This document shows, in pieces, positions 1 to 8,928 of a DNA stretch of 64,000 nucleotides. A program made the position numbers and the translations under genes. Numbering within the stretch: position 1 is the first letter of the stretch; every line of letters begins with the position of its first letter. A model generated the notes under the pieces. That model was not told where the DNA came from and did no database searches. It saw only the letters and a program-made list of their open reading frames with translations. This DNA is from Sphingobium indicum B90A (GTDB lineage: Bacteria > Pseudomonadota > Alphaproteobacteria > Sphingomonadales > Sphingomonadaceae), in contig NZ_CP013070.1 of NCBI RefSeq assembly GCF_000264945.2, forward strand, positions 2,356,001-2,420,000, read 5' to 3'.

Positions 1-482
1 GTAGGCAGGCCAAGATCGTGACGAAATTCGGCGCAAACCGGCCTGACGAGATGTTCTTGCATGAAAGAATACCAGCGACCGTTTATGTCGGATCCCTTAA
101 GACCTGCGAACATGAATAGGCGGACCCAGTCATAATTAAGCACTGTCTGGGCGAGCGCCTGGTATACATTTACCAGCCGCTCTCGCAACGGAACATTGCG
201 GTTGCTGATTACAATTTCCCAGTATGGATTCCACCGGCCGATGAATACTTCCTGATACACGCGTTCAATCAGTGCGTTCTTGCTGGCAAAATAGCGAAAT
301 AACAAAGGGTGCGTGATGTTCAGCCGCTTCGCTAGCTCGCGTGTGTCACCACCAAACCCTACTTCCGCGAAGAATTGCACGGCGCCTTCCACGATAAGCC
401 GCTCGCGTTCGGCGCGCGGCAACCGCGGAGTGTCGGTCTGCGTTTTCTTACGCGGGGTCGTCACCTCATTCCCTTCTTTCAT
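1..482 (-). CDS. TetR-family transcriptional regulator (3' end beyond window)
   Basis: Reading leftward from an ATG at 480-482, an open frame of 160 codons runs off the window edge. Residues about 20-65 form the TetR helix-turn-helix: a helix ending in VQFFAEVGFGG, then TRELAKRLNITHPLLFRYF and SKNALIERVY. The rest is the start of the ligand-binding domain. The protein is a one-component DNA-binding repressor of unknown ligand. It is transcribed away from the CoA-ligase operon, and a near-palindrome with ACC/GGT half-sites lies 48 bp upstream of its start. Similar ACCNNNNGGT palindromes precede linX, its paralogue, the FAD oxidoreductase and the acyl-CoA dehydrogenase, so it is a candidate regulator of that set (inference). 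Confidence 0.85.
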   Translation of the reverse strand, partial: MKEGNEVTTPRKKTQTDTPRLPRAERERLIVEGAVQFFAEVGFGGDTRELAKRLNITHPLLFRYFASKNALIERVYQEVFIGRWNPYWEIVISNRNVPLRERLVNVYQALAQTVLNYDWVRLFMFAGLKGSDINGRWYSFMQEHLVRPVCAEFRHDLGLP

Positions 483-529
483 AACCAAGCGCCTTGGCGC
501 CGATGCCAATGGTCGTGAATGCTAAAAAA

Positions 530-543
530 TGACCGGCTGGTCA
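530..543. promoter_or_regulatory. Candidate TetR operator (TGACC-N4-GGTCA)
   Basis: The sequence TGACCGGCTGGTCA has perfect 5-bp arms around GGCT and lies 48 bp upstream of the TetR start. Position and symmetry fit an autoregulatory operator. Its ACCNNNNGGT core matches four other palindromes in the lin region. Confidence 0.45.
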
Positions 544-728
544 AGTGCATAGGCGGATGCTTCGCTCCAGCTGACGGCGGTGCGCGCTGAATACGCGCCG
601 CCGCTGGAAGAGGTCCTTACTCTGTGAGTTGTTGCATGTGCGCTTGCAGCATTGTGGCCGGCGGGCAGGAGTTGGGAATTGGTCGTTACGTAGCTTCTTT
701 TTGGCGATGTTTGTGGCGCATAGGGCTA

Positions 729-758
729 TTGACAAATGCCCAAACGGTAACCTAAAGT
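729..758 (+). promoter_or_regulatory. Candidate sigma70 promoter of the CoA-ligase/E1 operon
   Basis: TTGACA at 729-734 is followed after 18 nt by TAAAGT at 753-758, about 160 nt before the first gene. The -35 box is perfect and the -10 box moderate. It is the best promoter match seen by eye in this gap. Confidence 0.4.
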
Positions 759-914
759 TTCAAACAGACGCAGAGACGATAAGCGCCGTGCAAGTTGGGG
801 CCATCCGGCCGGAAATGCTGAACGGATGGATCGGATGCTGCCAGGGGCCTGCGTGAGCGGGTTGGCAGGCTAGTTTCCCATGTACGGAAGACGAATCGGG
901 AAAGCTCGTGGTCG

Positions 915-2585
915 GTGTGTTTCGCGAGTGAGGGGATAGACGTGCGAAAGGACGTGAGCGGTTGGATCACCCGTCTGAACGACGCGATGATCGACAACTA
1001 CACAGCTTCAGGCGCATGGCGGAATGAGTCGATCGCCGATATCGCTGCGCGTCTGGTGATCGAAAAGCCTGACATGCTCGCATTTATTGAGGGCGATCGC
1101 TCGCTTTATCTGGGTAATCTTGTTACCAAGGCAAGAAAGATTGCTGCGGTACTTGCCACGCGTGGCCTAGTTCCGGGCGATGTGGTAAGCTTCCAGCTTC
1201 CCAACTGGCTCGAAACCGCGGTAATCAACCTGGCTTGTTGTATCGGCGGCTTTGTCTGCAATCCCATCATCCCAATCTATCGCGAGGCGGAGGTCGGCTA
1301 CATCCTGCGCGACGGCCGTGCTAAGATTCTGTTCGTGCCGACGAGCTTCCGTGGCTTCGATTATGTCAATATGGCGCGCGCGCTTCAGGCGGGCCTTCCC
1401 GATCTTGCCACCATCGTTACCGTCCGGGGTGAGGCGGAGGGCTGTCTTGGTTATGAGGAGCTTCTCGCTTCAAACGCGCCTGACGTGGCAAGCGGCCATC
1501 CCGATCCCAATGCCGTCAAGCTGCTGCTCTATACATCGGGCACGACAAGCCATCCCAAGGGCGTTCTGCACAGCCACAATAGCTTAATGGCCGAGCTCCT
1601 TGCCGCTCGGGACTATTGGGGCCTTGGTGCGAGCGATGTGGTGCTGATGCCCTCGCCGGTTACGCATATAACCGGCTATCTTTACGCGCTCGAAATGGGT
1701 TTCGTCACCGGCTGTGCCGCGGTGTTGATGGAGCGATGGGACGCCTCTGAGGCGGTCGAGCTGATCAAGCGGCACGGCGTAACGATGAGCGTTGGCGCAA
1801 CTCCCTTCCTCAGGGAACTTACGGATACGGTCGTGTCGGCCGGGGCTCTGCTCCCCACGATGCGTTTGTTTATCTGCGGCGGGGCGCCGGTTGCGCCGGA
1901 ACTTGTGCGCCGGGCGGCGCAGGCGATCCCGGGGTGCGCCATATCGCGCGCCTTCGGAAGCAGCGAGGCGCCAACGGTCACGCTGGGTGTCCGGGGCGTC
2001 GAAGAGCTTGAGCTTGGCGCGACCACGGACGGGCGCATCGTCAACAATGAAGTGCGGATCATCGACGAAGCGACGGGAGCGTTGCTGGGCGAGGGGGCGG
2101 AAGGAGAGATCCTTGTTCGCGGCCCGGAGGTGATGCTGGGCTATACCGATCAAGCGCTGACGGACGATGCGTTCGATCAGGACGGCTTCTTCCGCACGGG
2201 TGATCTCGGACGGATCGAATTTGGCGATTTCCTGGCGGTGAGCGGCCGTAAAAAGGATGTTATCGTGCGCGGGGGCGAGAATATCAGCCCTCAGGAAATC
2301 GAAGATGCGCTGCATCGCTATCCTGCAATCACCGACGTCGCAGTGGTGGCGATGCCGCATGAAAGGCTGGGTGAAGGGGTCTGCGCCTATGTGATTGCGG
2401 ATGCGCCCGTTTCCGTCGCCGACATTGGCAGCTTCCTCGGGGAGCAAGGGCTAGCGCGACAGAAATGGCCGGAGCGCGTGGAGATGGTCGACGCGTTTCC
2501 GCGCACGGCTTCGGGCAAAGTCCAGAAGAATATCCTGCGTGATCGCCTGGTTGCGCAGGCTCAGCCCACGGAGGCGTCCTTATGA
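915..2585 (+). CDS. AMP-forming acyl-CoA ligase
   Basis: An ANL-superfamily adenylating enzyme that activates a carboxylic acid with ATP and joins it to CoA. Visible motifs in order: the phosphate-binding loop YTSGTTSHPKGV (about residue 205), the A4/A5-type FGSSEAPT region, RTGDLG, the hinge GRKKDVIVRGGENISPQEIE, and the C-terminal SGKVQKN lysine. The 556-codon length suits the family. The frame opens at a GTG; an ATG 24 codons later (987) is the alternative start. It overlaps the E1 alpha gene by 4 bp (ATGA), so the ligase, E1 alpha, E1 beta and lipoyl genes form one translationally coupled operon. The acid substrate is unknown; the tight coupling suggests that its acyl chain feeds, or is fed by, the 2-oxoacid dehydrogenase. 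Confidence 0.85.
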   Translation: MCFASEGIDVRKDVSGWITRLNDAMIDNYTASGAWRNESIADIAARLVIEKPDMLAFIEGDRSLYLGNLVTKARKIAAVLATRGLVPGDVVSFQLPNWLETAVINLACCIGGFVCNPIIPIYREAEVGYILRDGRAKILFVPTSFRGFDYVNMARALQAGLPDLATIVTVRGEAEGCLGYEELLASNAPDVASGHPDPNAVKLLLYTSGTTSHPKGVLHSHNSLMAELLAARDYWGLGASDVVLMPSPVTHITGYLYALEMGFVTGCAAVLMERWDASEAVELIKRHGVTMSVGATPFLRELTDTVVSAGALLPTMRLFICGGAPVAPELVRRAAQAIPGCAISRAFGSSEAPTVTLGVRGVEELELGATTDGRIVNNEVRIIDEATGALLGEGAEGEILVRGPEVMLGYTDQALTDDAFDQDGFFRTGDLGRIEFGDFLAVSGRKKDVIVRGGENISPQEIEDALHRYPAITDVAVVAMPHERLGEGVCAYVIADAPVSVADIGSFLGEQGLARQKWPERVEMVDAFPRTASGKVQKNILRDRLVAQAQPTEASL

Positions 2586-3553
2586 ATGGTCCGGACCTTC
2601 AACGGTCATTACAGCTTTTTGAGCGCATGCTGCTTATCCGCAGGATGGAGGAGCGGCTTGGTGACCTCGGGAAAGCCGGCGAACTTCCTGGCAATGTGCA
2701 TCTTTATATTGGCCAGGAAGCGGTGGCCACCGGCGTCTGCGCACATCTTGACGACAGCGACTGGGTTGCCAGCACTCATCGCGGGCACGGTCACTTCCTG
2801 GCGAAGGGCGGAGATCCGCGCGCTATGGCGGCGGAGCTCATGGGCAAAGAGACCGGCATTTGCCACGGCAAGGGCGGCTCGATGCATGTTGCCGACGTCT
2901 CGAAGGGCATATTGGGCGCCAACGGCATTGTCGGCGGTGGCGTAGGGCTCGCGGTCGGTGCGGCACTCGGCGCGCAGCTTGACGGCGAGGGCCGGGTTGC
3001 CGTGGTGTTTTTCGGTGACGGTGCGTCCAGCCAGGGCGTCATTTCCGAGGCGCTGAACATCGCCGCCCTGTGGAAGCTTCCACTGTTGCTGGTCTGCGAG
3101 AATAACGGATTTTCTCAATTCTCCCCTTATGAGACGGTGAACGCTGGCGATATCTGGCGCCGCGCCGAACCGTTTGGCATGCCCGGCGCGCTGGTCGACG
3201 GCAATGACGTCCACGCCGTATGGCGGGTCGTTGGCGAGGCGGTTGCGCGGGCGCGCTCAGGCGAAGGGGCCACGCTCATCGAGGCTCGTACCTATCGCTG
3301 GCGGACTCATGTCGAATCCGAAGAAAGCTTCCTTGCAGCGCCTTATCGCACCCAGGAAGAAGTCGAGAGCTGGAAGCAGCGCGATCCGATTAGCCGGCTG
3401 GAAGAATTTCTCGTCTCCGAGGATCTGGAAAAGGACGTGGCCGCTATCCGGGCCAGGGTCGAGGGCGTTACCGAAAGCGCCATCACCGATGCTTTGAATG
3501 ATCCTCTTCCCCCTGTCTCCCGTGCTTTTGAGGATATGTTCGCCAATGGCTAA
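2582..3553 (+). CDS. Thiamine-diphosphate-dependent 2-oxoacid dehydrogenase E1 alpha (acetoin/pyruvate dehydrogenase type)
   Basis: The alpha subunit of a heterotetrameric E1 that decarboxylates a 2-oxoacid (or cleaves acetoin) and reductively acylates a lipoyl group. The thiamine diphosphate motif is clear: GDG at residues 145-147 and NN at 184-185. The HRGHGHFLAKG and GKGGSMH segments are typical of AcoA/PdhA. The 323-aa length matches the acetoin dehydrogenase branch. It starts inside the ligase stop codon and overlaps the beta-subunit gene by 8 bp. Acetoin is the best-known substrate of proteins with this architecture, but the CoA ligase beside it argues for another 2-oxoacid. Confidence 0.88.
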   Translation: MNGPDLQRSLQLFERMLLIRRMEERLGDLGKAGELPGNVHLYIGQEAVATGVCAHLDDSDWVASTHRGHGHFLAKGGDPRAMAAELMGKETGICHGKGGSMHVADVSKGILGANGIVGGGVGLAVGAALGAQLDGEGRVAVVFFGDGASSQGVISEALNIAALWKLPLLLVCENNGFSQFSPYETVNAGDIWRRAEPFGMPGALVDGNDVHAVWRVVGEAVARARSGEGATLIEARTYRWRTHVESEESFLAAPYRTQEEVESWKQRDPISRLEEFLVSEDLEKDVAAIRARVEGVTESAITDALNDPLPPVSRAFEDMFANG

Positions 3554-4529
3554 GCGGCGCCTCATCCATGCTGTCAACGAAGCGCTTCATGAAGAAATGG
3601 AGCGCGACGATCGTGTGATCCTCTATGGCGAGGATGTCAGGATCGGCTTGTTCGGCGATACACGCGGCCTCTTCGACAAGTTCGGGGGCAAGCGGGTGAT
3701 CAACACGCCAATCTCCGAGGTTGTCATGACCGGTATGGCGGTTGGGATGGCAGCGGCCGGCTATCGCCCGATCTGCCACATGATGTATGGCAACTTCCTT
3801 TATACCGGCTTTGACTCCATCGCGAACCAGGCCGCCAAGCTTCGCTATATGACGGCGGGCCAGCTCAAGCTGCCGCTCGTTTACCTGGCATCTACAGGTG
3901 CCGGCCGCTCATCTGGCGCCCAGCATTCCGATGCACCCTATCCAGGCGTTATGAACCTTGGCGGCATCAAGGTCGTGATCCCCAGCACGCCAGCCGACGC
4001 CAAGGGTTTGATGAAGGCCAGCATCCGTGAGGATAATCCGGTCCTCTTCCTGCTGCCCACCCGCCGCGGCGGCGAGCAAGGAGAAGTGCCCGATGGCGAT
4101 CATGTCGTGCCGCTCGGCAAGGGATCGGTGAAGCGCGAGGGTCGCGATGTCACGGTGGTCGCGATCGGTGTGATGGTGCGTCATGCAATGCGCGCAGCGG
4201 CGACATTGTCCGAAGAGGGGATCGAGGTCGAAGTTGTCGATCCGATGACGCTCTTCCCGCTCGATAAGGAGCTGATCCTGGCCTCGGTTCGCAAGACCGG
4301 GCGCCTAGTAATCCTCGATGAGGCGCGTGCTACATGCAGCGCCGCAAGTGAAATTGCCGCTATCGTCGCCGAACAGGGTTTTGCTTCGTTGCGTGGTCCC
4401 GTGCGCCGGGACACCGTGCAGGATGTGGCGATCCCGTTCGCGCCCCATCTCGAAAATGCGGTGATCCCTGATGAGGCTATGGTTGAGGCTGCGATCCGCG
4501 CGGCTGTACGCGATGGAGACGTTGCATGA
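3546..4529 (+). CDS. 2-oxoacid dehydrogenase E1 beta
   Basis: A transketolase-like beta subunit that completes the E1 active site. Family features are YGEDVRIGLFG near residue 24, the RVINTPISE segment, GAGRSSGAQHSDAP, and the C-terminal transketolase domain with VEVVDPMTLFPLD. The ATG at 3546 gives the normal N-terminus (MAKRRLIHAVNEAL) and overlaps the alpha gene by 8 bp; an upstream in-frame ATG would add unrelated residues. The 327-aa length is usual. It overlaps the lipoyl-domain gene by 4 bp. No E2 acyltransferase or dedicated E3 gene follows in this operon. Confidence 0.9.
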   Translation: MAKRRLIHAVNEALHEEMERDDRVILYGEDVRIGLFGDTRGLFDKFGGKRVINTPISEVVMTGMAVGMAAAGYRPICHMMYGNFLYTGFDSIANQAAKLRYMTAGQLKLPLVYLASTGAGRSSGAQHSDAPYPGVMNLGGIKVVIPSTPADAKGLMKASIREDNPVLFLLPTRRGGEQGEVPDGDHVVPLGKGSVKREGRDVTVVAIGVMVRHAMRAAATLSEEGIEVEVVDPMTLFPLDKELILASVRKTGRLVILDEARATCSAASEIAAIVAEQGFASLRGPVRRDTVQDVAIPFAPHLENAVIPDEAMVEAAIRAAVRDGDVA

Positions 4530-4765
4530 AGATGTCGCTTAAGTTGCCGATGTTTGGCATGAACATGGAAGAAGGCACGATCGCTCGCTGGCACGTACAG
4601 CTGGGCGCAGACTTTGCTCTCGGTGACATCCTTTATGAGGTGGAAACCGAAAAGGTGACGTCCGAGGTGGAAGCCCCGTGCGATGGAACTCTCATTGAAA
4701 TATTGGTTTCTGAAGGTGATGATGCTGCTGTTGGAGCGGCAGTCTGCCGAATAGAAACGAAATAA
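4526..4765 (+). CDS. Free-standing lipoyl (biotinyl/lipoyl attachment) domain protein
   Basis: A 79-residue protein that consists only of a lipoyl domain. The modifiable lysine sits in ETEKVTSEVEAP at about residue 43, flanked by MPMFGMNMEEG-type and GTLIEI strands typical of E2 lipoyl domains. It would carry an acyl or aldehyde group between E1 and a partner enzyme. The peripheral-subunit-binding and catalytic domains of an E2 are both absent. It is coupled to E1 beta by ATGA overlap, so it is made as part of the complex. An E2 encoded elsewhere, or direct use of the lipoyl carrier, must supply the transfer step (inference). Confidence 0.88.
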   Translation: MKMSLKLPMFGMNMEEGTIARWHVQLGADFALGDILYEVETEKVTSEVEAPCDGTLIEILVSEGDDAAVGAAVCRIETK

Positions 4766-4882
4766 TTGTCCTGACACCGGAGTGAAGTGGGCAGGAGACA
4801 CGGATAGTTTTTCAACGCGACCGAAGAAAAAATGTTTAAGAACGCGAAACGATACTTCGGTCATATCTAGGGAGGGATGGTT

Positions 4883-7816
4883 ATGATTGTCAGACCAGAA
4901 AGCACAACGAAACGGCACGGCATTAACTTATACGCATCGGGCGTCGCGCTTCTTTGCTTCTGTTCGCCCGCATTCGCCCAGAGCGAGGCTCCGGCGGAGC
5001 AGCCTGCTGCCCAATCCGCAGCCGCCGAAGCGCCGCAGAGTGAAAGTCTGGGTGCCGGCGAGATCATCGTCACCGCCAGCAAGCGCGCTGAATCGATCAA
5101 CAAGGTCGGCCTCACGATTGCGGCGGTCAGTGGCGATCAGCTCGTCAAGCAGGGTATCAGCAGCGTCCAGGATTTGACCAAGGCCGTCCCGGGTCTGACC
5201 TATGCGCGGTCGGCATTCGGCACCCCGGTGTTCACGCTGCGTGGCGTCGGCTATTTCGATACCGCTCTGGCGGCATCGCCTGCGGTTAGCGTTTATGTCG
5301 ACCAGGCGCCTCTCAGCTTCTCCGCGCTGCCCGGCATCGGGGTCGGTTTGGACATGGAGCGTGTTGAGGTACTGAAAGGTCCGCAGGGCATTCTGTTCGG
5401 CCAGAATTCCACCGGCGGCGCGATCAACTACATCGCCAACAAGCCGACCGACACTCTGACGAGCGGGTTCAGCCTTGGCTATGGACGATTTAGCACGGTT
5501 GAAGGCGAAGCTTTCATCAGTGGACCTGTGACCGATACGCTCAATATACGGCTCGCTGGCCGCAGCACTTATGCGGGATCGTGGCAGAAAAATTACTTCT
5601 CTCGTCCAGGTGACGAGTTCGGGAAGCGGCGGGAATTCGCTGGCCGTATCACTCTAGACTGGAAGCCCACCGATAGACTCAGTTTCATGGCCAGCCTGAG
5701 TGGTTGGCATGACGGCAGCGAGCCGCAGATCGGGCAGTACATCTTCCTGCGTCCTGCCACGGCGGGGCAGGAGCAATTTTTGAGCCCTCAGCTTTATAAT
5801 TTCGAAACGGGTACATTGGTGACGCCATATGCGCCGCGCAAGGCGCGCGCCGCCGATTGGTCCGCGGATGCTGAACCTTTCCGTGACGACAGAATGTATA
5901 ATGCCGCGCTGCGTACCGACTATGACGTGACCGATAATCTGACCCTGACCTCGATCACTTCTTATTCGGACTATAAGCGTAATAGCCGGGCGGCGGATGA
6001 CGGCACTGCGGTGCAAGACTATGATTATGTCGCCAACGACGGATATATTCGTGACTTCAACCAGGAATTGCGCCTGTCGAACGACGCCGCATCGCGCATG
6101 CGGGTCACCGTCGGTGCTAATTATCAGCACAGCAAAGTCTATGAGCTAAGCAAGGCTTCCTATGGAGATAGCATCGTCTCGAATTTCTCTCAGATAGACG
6201 GGACGAGCACTTTGCTGCCGGTGCCATTTTCCAGAGGATCGGATTTCAGCCGGCATTGGTCCGCGGATGCTGAACCTTTCCGTGACGACAGAATGTATAA
6301 TGCCGCGCTGCGTACCGACTATGACGTGACCGATAATCTGACCCTGACCTCGATCACTTCTTATTCGGACTATAAGCGTAATAGCCGGGCGGCGGATGAC
6401 GGCACTGCGGTGCAAGACTATGATTATGTCGCCAACGACGGATATATTCGTGACTTCAACCAGGAATTGCGCCTGTCGAACGACGCCGCATCGCGCATGC
6501 GGGTCACCGTCGGTGCTAATTATCAGCACAGCAAAGTCTATGAGCTAAGCAAGGCTTCCTATGGAGATAGCATCGTCTCGAATTTCTCTCAGATAGACGG
6601 GACGAGCACTTTGCTGCCGGTGCCATTTTCCAGAGGATCGGATTTCAGCCGGCAGACGATCGAAAATTATGCGTTCTTTGGAAACGTCGATTTCGATGTG
6701 ACAGACACCATCACGGTGAAGGGTGGCCTTCGCTATACGAACAGCAAGCGCCATTTCGTCGGCTGTACCTTTGATAATAATTTCGACCCGATACATGGCG
6801 ACGACGCCCAGCGCAGGCTGTTCGACATTCTCCACACGTTCGCCAGATCCCTGGTGGGCCTGGGAGCATCGACCCCCCTGCAGCCGGGTGACTGCACCAG
6901 TGCGATCGACCCGCTGACGGATGCCAACGGCAATCCACTTATCGGTGTAGAGAATGGGCAACGGCCGGATGCCTTTGAGAGCATCCTCGGCGATACCAAC
7001 CTCAATGAGGATAATCTGTCCTGGAAGGTTGGCGTCGACTTCAAGCCGGTGGCTGGTTCGCTATTTTACGCGAACGTGACCAAGGGCTATAAGGCAGGCA
7101 GCTTCCCAACGATTGGGGCGGCGACTGTCAGTCAATATCGTCCGGTCGTTCAGGAATCGGTCATTACCTACGAAGCGGGTTTCAAGCAGGAGCTGTTCGA
7201 CCGCTCGGTGCTGCTCACCGGTGCTGGCTTCTACTATGACTACCGCAACAAGCAGCTGAGGGGCTTCTTCGATCAGCCGCCTTTCGGCACCGTGTTCGCA
7301 CTCGACAACGTGCCTAAGTCCACCGTCAAGGGCGGTGAGCTGGCCATCGTATGGCGGCCGGTCGATGGCCTCAACCTCAGTGGCGCGGTGACCTATGTCG
7401 ACGCGAAGATCAAAAAATACTCCGGTCTGAATTCCGACGGGGTATTTACTGACTTTGCCGGCGACCGGGTGCCATTCGCTCCGAAATGGAATGCGAGTGC
7501 AAACGCCGACTATACCGTTCCGCTTGGCGCCAGCCTGGCAGTGAATTTGGGTGCCAGCCTGACCTATAACAGCAGCACGCAGGCTGCGATCGGTCATGAT
7601 GCGGTGACGAAGGCGGTAACCTACATCAAGCCGTTTACCACCGTTGATGCTCGCATTGCACTTCAGGATGCGGACAATGCATGGCAGGTCCAGTTCTGGG
7701 TGAAGAATCTGACCAACGAATATTACTGGAACAACGTAGCGTTCCTGTACGATACGGCGGTTCGGTATGCGGCCATGCCACGCACCTACGGAGTAAAGAC
7801 CAGCTTCCGTTTCTAA
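4883..7816 (+). CDS. TonB-dependent receptor with a 133-residue internal tandem duplication
   Basis: An outer-membrane receptor for energised uptake of a ligand not identified here. It has a signal peptide ending about AFAQ, a plug domain starting near EIIVTASKR, the VEVLKGPQG-ILFGQNSTGGAINY plug motif, and a C-terminal barrel ending in FRF. The ATG at 4883 is preferred because GGGAGGG lies 6 nt upstream; an ATG at 4877 has no usable spacing. The 977-aa length exceeds relatives by exactly 133 aa because residues about 325-457 recur perfectly at 458-590. The single-copy form would be 844 aa, normal for sphingomonad receptors. The duplicated stretch lies in the barrel and may give a misfolded or altered protein. 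It follows the lipoyl-domain gene by 117 bp. Confidence 0.9.
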   Translation: MIVRPESTTKRHGINLYASGVALLCFCSPAFAQSEAPAEQPAAQSAAAEAPQSESLGAGEIIVTASKRAESINKVGLTIAAVSGDQLVKQGISSVQDLTKAVPGLTYARSAFGTPVFTLRGVGYFDTALAASPAVSVYVDQAPLSFSALPGIGVGLDMERVEVLKGPQGILFGQNSTGGAINYIANKPTDTLTSGFSLGYGRFSTVEGEAFISGPVTDTLNIRLAGRSTYAGSWQKNYFSRPGDEFGKRREFAGRITLDWKPTDRLSFMASLSGWHDGSEPQIGQYIFLRPATAGQEQFLSPQLYNFETGTLVTPYAPRKARAADWSADAEPFRDDRMYNAALRTDYDVTDNLTLTSITSYSDYKRNSRAADDGTAVQDYDYVANDGYIRDFNQELRLSNDAASRMRVTVGANYQHSKVYELSKASYGDSIVSNFSQIDGTSTLLPVPFSRGSDFSRHWSADAEPFRDDRMYNAALRTDYDVTDNLTLTSITSYSDYKRNSRAADDGTAVQDYDYVANDGYIRDFNQELRLSNDAASRMRVTVGANYQHSKVYELSKASYGDSIVSNFSQIDGTSTLLPVPFSRGSDFSRQTIENYAFFGNVDFDVTDTITVKGGLRYTNSKRHFVGCTFDNNFDPIHGDDAQRRLFDILHTFARSLVGLGASTPLQPGDCTSAIDPLTDANGNPLIGVENGQRPDAFESILGDTNLNEDNLSWKVGVDFKPVAGSLFYANVTKGYKAGSFPTIGAATVSQYRPVVQESVITYEAGFKQELFDRSVLLTGAGFYYDYRNKQLRGFFDQPPFGTVFALDNVPKSTVKGGELAIVWRPVDGLNLSGAVTYVDAKIKKYSGLNSDGVFTDFAGDRVPFAPKWNASANADYTVPLGASLAVNLGASLTYNSSTQAAIGHDAVTKAVTYIKPFTTVDARIALQDADNAWQVQFWVKNLTNEYYWNNVAFLYDTAVRYAAMPRTYGVKTSFRF
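5856..6653 (+). repeat. Perfect 399-bp in-frame tandem duplication inside a TonB receptor gene
   Basis: Unit 1 (5856-6254) and unit 2 (6255-6653) match base for base as far as I can read. They are directly adjacent and 399 = 3 x 133, so the reading frame is kept. The identity runs one further base (A) beyond unit 2. The flanks diverge sharply on both sides (G versus C before, T versus G after). Absence of any substitution implies a very recent event or an assembly error. Confidence 0.95.
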
Positions 7817-7908
7817 AGCTGATCGGAGGATCTTGGGTTGGTCTGTCGAGATTGGCCTGGGATCTCCCCTCCTCTGCCGGCATGAAGCCGGTGGTGCATT
7901 GAATGGAT

Positions 7909-7946
7909 ACGGCCGGAGCATCCGATTTTTCGGACGCTCCGGCCGT
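7909..7946. terminator. Strong hairpin after the TonB receptor gene
   Basis: A 16-bp stem with one mismatch (outer arm ACGGCCGGAGC with GCTCCGGCCGT) encloses an ATTTTT loop, 93 bp past the receptor stop and 40 bp before the XdhC start. No U-tract follows immediately, so termination may be inefficient, or the hairpin may protect the mRNA end. Confidence 0.55.
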
Positions 7947-7986
7947 AATCCTTTAAGTTCAGCATTTTTTGGATCAGAATGGGATC

Positions 7987-8928
7987 ATGGCTGAGGCAGC
8001 GGATGACCTGGATGTCGTGATAGATGCCGCGGCGCTATGGCTTGCGGCGGGCCGTCATGTCGCGCTTGCCACAGTGATCGAGACCTGGGGGTCGGCGCCT
8101 CGGCGGGCGGGATCCCATCTGGTGATCCGCGACGACGGAATTTTCGAAGGCTCCGTCAGCGGCGGTTGTGTCGAAGGCGACGTCATCGTTCAGGCTCTCG
8201 AATTGATTGCGGCAGGGGGCGGCTTTCGTCGCCTGGATTATGGCGTGGCTGACGCGCAGGCCTGGGAGGTGGGACTTGCTTGCGGCGGCCGAATCTCCAT
8301 CCTGTTACAGACCGTCGATGGGGCACATTTTCCGCCTGCGCTGATCGAGCGTATCGTTGATGCACGGGCGCAGGGTTTGCCGCTGGGTCTGGCGACGGAT
8401 CTGACAAGCGGTGCGACCCGCGAGAATGCGGCCCCTCTGAAGGAATGGTTCTTCAATCTCTATCCTCCGCGCCGTCGTCTCGCGATCGTGGGGGCGGTTC
8501 ATATCGCCCAGCTGCTCGTCCCGATGGCGCGCCTTGCGGGCTATGAGACAACCGTTATCGATCCGCGCGGCATGTTCGCGGCGGCTGCCCGATTTGATCA
8601 ACCTGTAGACGAGAATTGGCCCGACGAAGCGCTTGATCGTTGGCGCCCGGACGGCGGCTCCGCGGTAGTCAGTTTGACGCATGATCCAAAGCTTGATGAT
8701 CCGGCGCTGGCGCGCGCTCTGAACTCGCCGGCCTTCTATATCGGCGCATTGGGATCACGAAAAACACATGCTGCCCGGCTCGAGCGGCTCGGCGCCGCCG
8801 GCTTCACGGATAAGGAGCTCGCCCGCATCCATGGGCCGGCAGGGCTCCCAATCGGTGCGGCGGGACCAGCCGAGATCGCCGTTTCCATCCTGGCCGAGAT
8901 GACGACAGTCTTGCGGAGCTCGAAGTGA
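7987..8928 (+). CDS. XdhC/CoxI-family molybdenum-cofactor maturation protein
   Basis: XdhC-type proteins bind molybdenum cofactor, help its sulfuration and deliver it to xanthine-dehydrogenase-family enzymes. Family segments seen: TWGSAPRRAGSHLVI, the SVSGGCVEGDVI motif, the ACGG segment, and a C-terminal Rossmann-like half with LAIVGAVHIAQLL, ALGSRKTHAAR and HGPAGLPIGA. The ATG at 7987 is chosen; an upstream TTG in frame would add six residues. Length 313 aa. The stop overlaps the GTG start of the next gene (GTGA), so the two are coupled. No molybdenum hydroxylase structural gene lies in this window, which is unusual for the pair. Confidence 0.85.
   Translation: MAEAADDLDVVIDAAALWLAAGRHVALATVIETWGSAPRRAGSHLVIRDDGIFEGSVSGGCVEGDVIVQALELIAAGGGFRRLDYGVADAQAWEVGLACGGRISILLQTVDGAHFPPALIERIVDARAQGLPLGLATDLTSGATRENAAPLKEWFFNLYPPRRRLAIVGAVHIAQLLVPMARLAGYETTVIDPRGMFAAAARFDQPVDENWPDEALDRWRPDGGSAVVSLTHDPKLDDPALARALNSPAFYIGALGSRKTHAARLERLGAAGFTDKELARIHGPAGLPIGAAGPAEIAVSILAEMTTVLRSSK

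Larger units (their letters stand above)
483..914. other. Intergenic region between divergent TetR and CoA-ligase genes
   Basis: No convincing gene is seen; the short frames present lack ribosome-binding sites and family features. The region holds the candidate TetR operator, a sigma70-like promoter at 729-758 pointing to the CoA-ligase operon, and a 7-bp inverted repeat (CCATCCG at 801-807 with CGGATGG at 823-829, 15-nt loop) in the presumed leader. Confidence 0.6.
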
